From NCBI GenBank assembly GCA_017394765.1, contig JAFPXF010000086.1, forward strand, positions 1-26,957: DNA of 26,957 nucleotides, written 5' to 3'. Positions within the stretch are counted from its first letter, which is position 1; each line of letters opens with the position of its first letter. Below, piece after piece: positions 24,310 to 26,957 of the stretch. Position numbers and translations under genes: made by a program. This stretch comes from Bacteroidales bacterium. GTDB lineage: Bacteria > Bacteroidota > Bacteroidia > Bacteroidales > WCHB1-69. The notes below the pieces were generated by a model. It saw only the letters and a program-made list of their open reading frames with translations, made no database searches and was not told where the DNA came from.

Positions 24310-25071
24310 ATGTGGCATCCACGTCTTTGCATCATTTTCCCGACACTATTGTTGTTCGGAACCTTGTTCCTTGCAGTTCCCGTACGGGCGCAGGAGGTGG
24401 GAGAGTTTTATCATGATGTCACAATCAAAGAGTGGAATATGGAGCTGATGGTACACACCAGCGGCTTCGGGGTCGGTTTCCAGCATGGTCGTACCCCCGA
24501 CATTCTTAACAAGCATTTTTGGGAGATAGAGCTGCTGTACAACAAACATCCCAAGTCGGTTCGCTCTATCAACACCCTTTATACAGGCGTCCGCCCTTGC
24601 CGGTACGGGCAGCTTTACACCCTCTTTTTCCTGCACGGCGGTTACGGTTACCAACGCACCTTGCATCAAAAGCCCTATTGGGGCGGCGTGAAGGTTGGGT
24701 TGCAGCTCTCTGCCGGTGCTTCCATCGGCATCGGAATCCCCAATTATGTGGAAGTCCTGAACTATAATACCGGATTTTCAGAGATTGTGCGTTACGATCC
24801 TGAACGACACAATCTGAATAATGTCATTGGCGGTGCCGGTGTTTTTACGGGAATATTACAGACCACCTTTCGTCCGGGCTTTTATGCCAAGGCGGGGCTC
24901 AACTTCGAGTTTGCCAAAAGCGACTATCGTTTACAGGCACTGGAAATCGGTGCGGTCATCGATATGGTGTTCCCCTTCATTCAACAAATGGCTTTCAACA
25001 GGGCTAAGCCCTTCTATTTGGCGGGCTATATTGCGTATGATTTTGGCAAGAAAAAAGGACGTGTGAATTGA
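24310..25071 (+). CDS. Hypothetical outer-membrane beta-barrel protein
   Basis: The 253-residue protein starts at MWHPRLCIIFPTLLLFGTLFLAVPVRAQ, a signal peptide with an AQ cleavage context near residue 28. The mature part is built of alternating amphipathic strands with aromatic girdles (MELMVHTSGFGVGFQHGR, LYTLFFLHGGYGYQ, KVGLQLSAGASIGIGIPNYVEVL, PGFYAKAGLNFEFA, FYLAGYIAYDFGKK), as in 8-12 stranded barrels. No enzymatic motif is seen. The frame is open upstream over the lipoprotein gene, but that extension is a shadow. It ends 8 bases from the convergent LOG gene. Confidence 0.75.
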   Translation: MWHPRLCIIFPTLLLFGTLFLAVPVRAQEVGEFYHDVTIKEWNMELMVHTSGFGVGFQHGRTPDILNKHFWEIELLYNKHPKSVRSINTLYTGVRPCRYGQLYTLFFLHGGYGYQRTLHQKPYWGGVKVGLQLSAGASIGIGIPNYVEVLNYNTGFSEIVRYDPERHNLNNVIGGAGVFTGILQTTFRPGFYAKAGLNFEFAKSDYRLQALEIGAVIDMVFPFIQQMAFNRAKPFYLAGYIAYDFGKKKGRVN

Positions 25072-25079
25072 TGTTTCTC

Positions 25080-25667
25080 TTAATGTCTTATTTTGCTTAA
25101 CCAGTTGTGGTCATTGCTGTTGCGGTAATTTTCCAGTCTGGTGAACAGATCCTCCAGTGTGGTTGCTGTGGTGAGCAGTTCGTGATGGAAGGGCCGCAGG
25201 AAGCCTTCGTCGCAGAAGCGTTGCAATTGGTCAACGAGCGGGTCGTAAAAACCGTTTGGGTTGAATAGTGCCACGGGCTTGTCGTGCATGCCCAACTGGG
25301 CGTCCGTGATGATCTCGAAAAGCTCGTCCATCGTGCCGTAGCCACCCGGCAGGGCCACGAAAGCGTCAGCTCGATGTTCCAGCAACTGCTTCCGCTCGCT
25401 CATGGTCTTCACGAAGATCATTTCGGTGATATAGTCGGCCAACACGGCGCCTTCTTTGAAAAAGTCGGGGGCCACGCCTATGACGGTGCCGCCGCTTTTC
25501 ATGGCCGCCCTGGAGGCCTCGCCCATGAGTCCAGTACTGCCGCCGCCATAAAGGAGCGTGATTTGACGATGGGCGCAGATGTGCCCAAAGTCGCGTGCCA
25601 ATTGCGCATAGATGGGATTGGTGCCTTTGGCGGAACCGCAGAAGAGCGCGATAGAGGAAATCTTCAT
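25080..25667 (-). CDS. LOG-family nucleotide phosphoribohydrolase
   Basis: The 195-residue protein carries the two signatures of the LOG (lonely guy) family: GGGSTGLMGEASRAA near residues 41-55 and PGGYGTMDELFEIIT near residues 107-121, with the catalytic arginine/glutamate pair typical of these enzymes (ERKQLLEHRADAFVALPGG). The family cleaves ribose-5-phosphate from nucleoside 5'-monophosphates such as cytokinin nucleotides. In bacteria the physiological substrate is often AMP or unclear. Its ATG overlaps the pssA stop by four bases (ATGA), so it is the last gene of the SPOR-pssA-LOG operon. Confidence 0.92.
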   Translation of the reverse strand: MKISSIALFCGSAKGTNPIYAQLARDFGHICAHRQITLLYGGGSTGLMGEASRAAMKSGGTVIGVAPDFFKEGAVLADYITEMIFVKTMSERKQLLEHRADAFVALPGGYGTMDELFEIITDAQLGMHDKPVALFNPNGFYDPLVDQLQRFCDEGFLRPFHHELLTTATTLEDLFTRLENYRNSNDHNWLSKIRH

Positions 25668-26383
25668 ATTACTTGCAATTTTTCAAGGGTGTGGAAAAAC
25701 AGTGAAATCAATATATAGGCCAGAATGATCAGCGGAAAGGCACCCCAATGGAAGACTGGAATTAATACCAATCCTGTGATAATCAGTGTGTAACGGGCAA
25801 TGTTAATGCCTTTGAACTTCAAATCTTTGAACTTTAGTGATATCATGGATATGGGACTGACCAACAGCAGTGCAAACAGGAGGGTAAAGCCCCAGACAAC
25901 CCAGAAATTGTTGAGAAAAACCAACTTGTCGGCGGCTAATGGGATGAATCCCAGAAACAGGGCGTTGGCCGGTGTGGGAAGTCCGATGAAGGTGGTGGTC
26001 TGGCGCTCGTCGATGTTGAAGCGTGCCAGACGGACGGCCGACAGGGCGGGTACCAGCAGTGCAATGAAGGGCATCAACTCCATGAAACGACTGCTGCTGA
26101 GTGCCGGTTGCATCTCGAACAGACAACGGTTGAGCCATGTGTAGATGATCATGGCCGGTGCCACTCCGAACGAGACCACGTCCGATAGGGAATCCAGCTC
26201 CTTGCCGATAGGGGAGGCCACCTTCAGCATACGGGCGGCAAATCCGTCGAAGAAGTCGAATACGGCGGCTATGATGATCCAGATAGCGGCCATCTCCAGG
26301 TTGCCTTTTACGGCGGCCATGACCGACAGGGTGCCGCAAATGAGGTTGAGGCAGGTCAGCGTGTTGGGAATGTGCTTTTTCAT
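25664..26383 (-). CDS. pssA: CDP-diacylglycerol--serine O-phosphatidyltransferase
   Basis: This 239-residue integral membrane enzyme makes phosphatidylserine, the precursor of phosphatidylethanolamine. The CDP-alcohol phosphotransferase motif DG-x2-AR-x8-G-x3-D-x3-D is complete in DGFAARMLKVASPIGKELDSLSD near residues 46-68. The MKKHIPNTLTCLNLICG start is characteristic of PssA. About seven hydrophobic helices follow. It lies between the SPOR-domain gene (27 bases upstream) and the LOG gene (4-base overlap). Confidence 0.96.
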   Translation of the reverse strand: MKKHIPNTLTCLNLICGTLSVMAAVKGNLEMAAIWIIIAAVFDFFDGFAARMLKVASPIGKELDSLSDVVSFGVAPAMIIYTWLNRCLFEMQPALSSSRFMELMPFIALLVPALSAVRLARFNIDERQTTTFIGLPTPANALFLGFIPLAADKLVFLNNFWVVWGFTLLFALLLVSPISMISLKFKDLKFKGINIARYTLIITGLVLIPVFHWGAFPLIILAYILISLFFHTLEKLQVI

Positions 26384-26410
26384 TGTTGCAACAGGTTGTC
26401 TGGTGAATGG

Positions 26411-26957
26411 TTACTTGAGCACCCAATATTTCAGCCCGGTGCCTTTGGCGAAATTCTCCGCCTCCTCTTCGCTGTCGAAGATGCCGATACAGACGCGAAT
26501 GTTGCCCACGCCTTTTTGCAGCACCAGCTTGGGATTGTATTGGCTGAGATTGCGGTTTCGGATGTGACGCTCTGCATCGCCTTCCGTGGGCAGGCTGCCC
26601 ACGATGACGTAATAGTGGCCCGTCTCGAACTGGATGTATGGATATTTGCCATCCACAGTCTTCTTGACGGGTTCCGGTGTATAGGCGGCCGGTGCGGGCT
26701 CTTCTTCGGGAACCTCCTCAACGACGGGCTCGACAGGCTCCTCCTTTGGAATCGTGACCTCAATGGTTTCGGACGTGGGACTCTCTGCAGACTCGGCGAC
26801 CTGCTCCTTCTTGGAAAATTTCCCCTTTACATTTTCAAGCGCTGGACGCAATTTGTCACGGAACAGATACCCCGCCACACCAAGTCCTGCCAATAACAGT
26901 AGAATCAATAACCACACCCACCACTTTGAGTGATGCTCGTCGTCATCATCATCATCA
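26411..26957 (-). CDS. SPOR-domain membrane protein, 5' end outside the window
   Basis: The visible part (about 180 residues) runs off the right edge. It starts with acidic residues and EHHSKWWVW, continues into a transmembrane helix (VWLLILLLLAGLGVAGYLF), and then a long linker rich in Glu, Pro and Val. It ends in a SPOR domain of about 75 residues (GHYYVIVGSLPTEGDAERHIRNR to GIFDSEEEAENFAKGTGLKYWVLK). SPOR domains bind denuded peptidoglycan at division sites. A GTG at 26917 falls inside the transmembrane helix and is not the real start. In Bacteroidetes such proteins often carry N-terminal cytoplasmic HU-like domains, but that cannot be seen here. It is the first visible gene of the operon with pssA and LOG. 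Confidence 0.88.
   Translation of the reverse strand, partial: DDDDDDEHHSKWWVWLLILLLLAGLGVAGYLFRDKLRPALENVKGKFSKKEQVAESAESPTSETIEVTIPKEEPVEPVVEEVPEEEPAPAAYTPEPVKKTVDGKYPYIQFETGHYYVIVGSLPTEGDAERHIRNRNLSQYNPKLVLQKGVGNIRVCIGIFDSEEEAENFAKGTGLKYWVLK

Overview
The window looks like chromosomal DNA of a Bacteroidales bacterium. Three things point there. Nearly every gene start is preceded by a TAnnTTTG -7 element (TATTTTTG, TACTTTTG or TATCTTTG) and has an A-rich leader instead of a Shine-Dalgarno site. One secreted protease ends in a type IX secretion (T9SS) sorting domain. Several families are typical of the phylum, including a membrane-bound LytTR regulator, a small CxAYG-type lipoprotein and an RsmI-like tetrapyrrole methylase. 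A T9SS substrate argues for a Porphyromonas/Prevotella/Paludibacter-type lineage rather than core Bacteroides, but I cannot name the genus.

Layout. Positions 150-1169 (minus) hold an RsmI-like methyltransferase followed by tRNA-Leu(TAA), tRNA-Gly(GCC) and a strong hairpin terminator. Positions 1362-6718 hold an iron-type alcohol dehydrogenase and an aldehyde dehydrogenase, plausibly successive oxidation steps. Between them lie a membrane protein and a secreted protein, divergent from interlocked promoters; a secreted M6-like metalloprotease follows. Positions 6798-12088 are an accessory, partly decayed region. It carries a possible DNA-binding protein, an internally deleted AAA ATPase pseudogene, a gene-poor stretch rich in inverted repeats with a probable structured RNA and a 22-codon ORF, an AT-rich gene for a 758-residue secreted repeat protein, a hypoxanthine-type DNA glycosylase, and a 5'-truncated EcsC/TerB gene.

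From 12115 the window is housekeeping-like and compact: a membrane Ser/Thr kinase, NAD-dependent DNA ligase (ligA), a HAD phosphatase, endonuclease III (nth) overlapping a membrane LytTR regulator, a long-chain acyl-CoA synthetase with a bidirectional terminator, a flippase plus family-2 glycosyltransferase operon, a P-loop ATPase, an Omp85-family outer-membrane protein, a small lipoprotein plus beta-barrel pair, and a SPOR-pssA-LOG operon running in from beyond the right edge.

The most interesting parts are non-coding or regulatory: the structured RNA at about 8161-8400 with its promoter; GGACC repeats at helical-turn spacing at two matching promoters (6723-6778 and 8021-8066); a 20-bp tandem repeat beside the LytTR gene; and an inverted repeat overlapping the kinase promoter. 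No CRISPR array, integrase, transposase or intact insertion sequence was seen.
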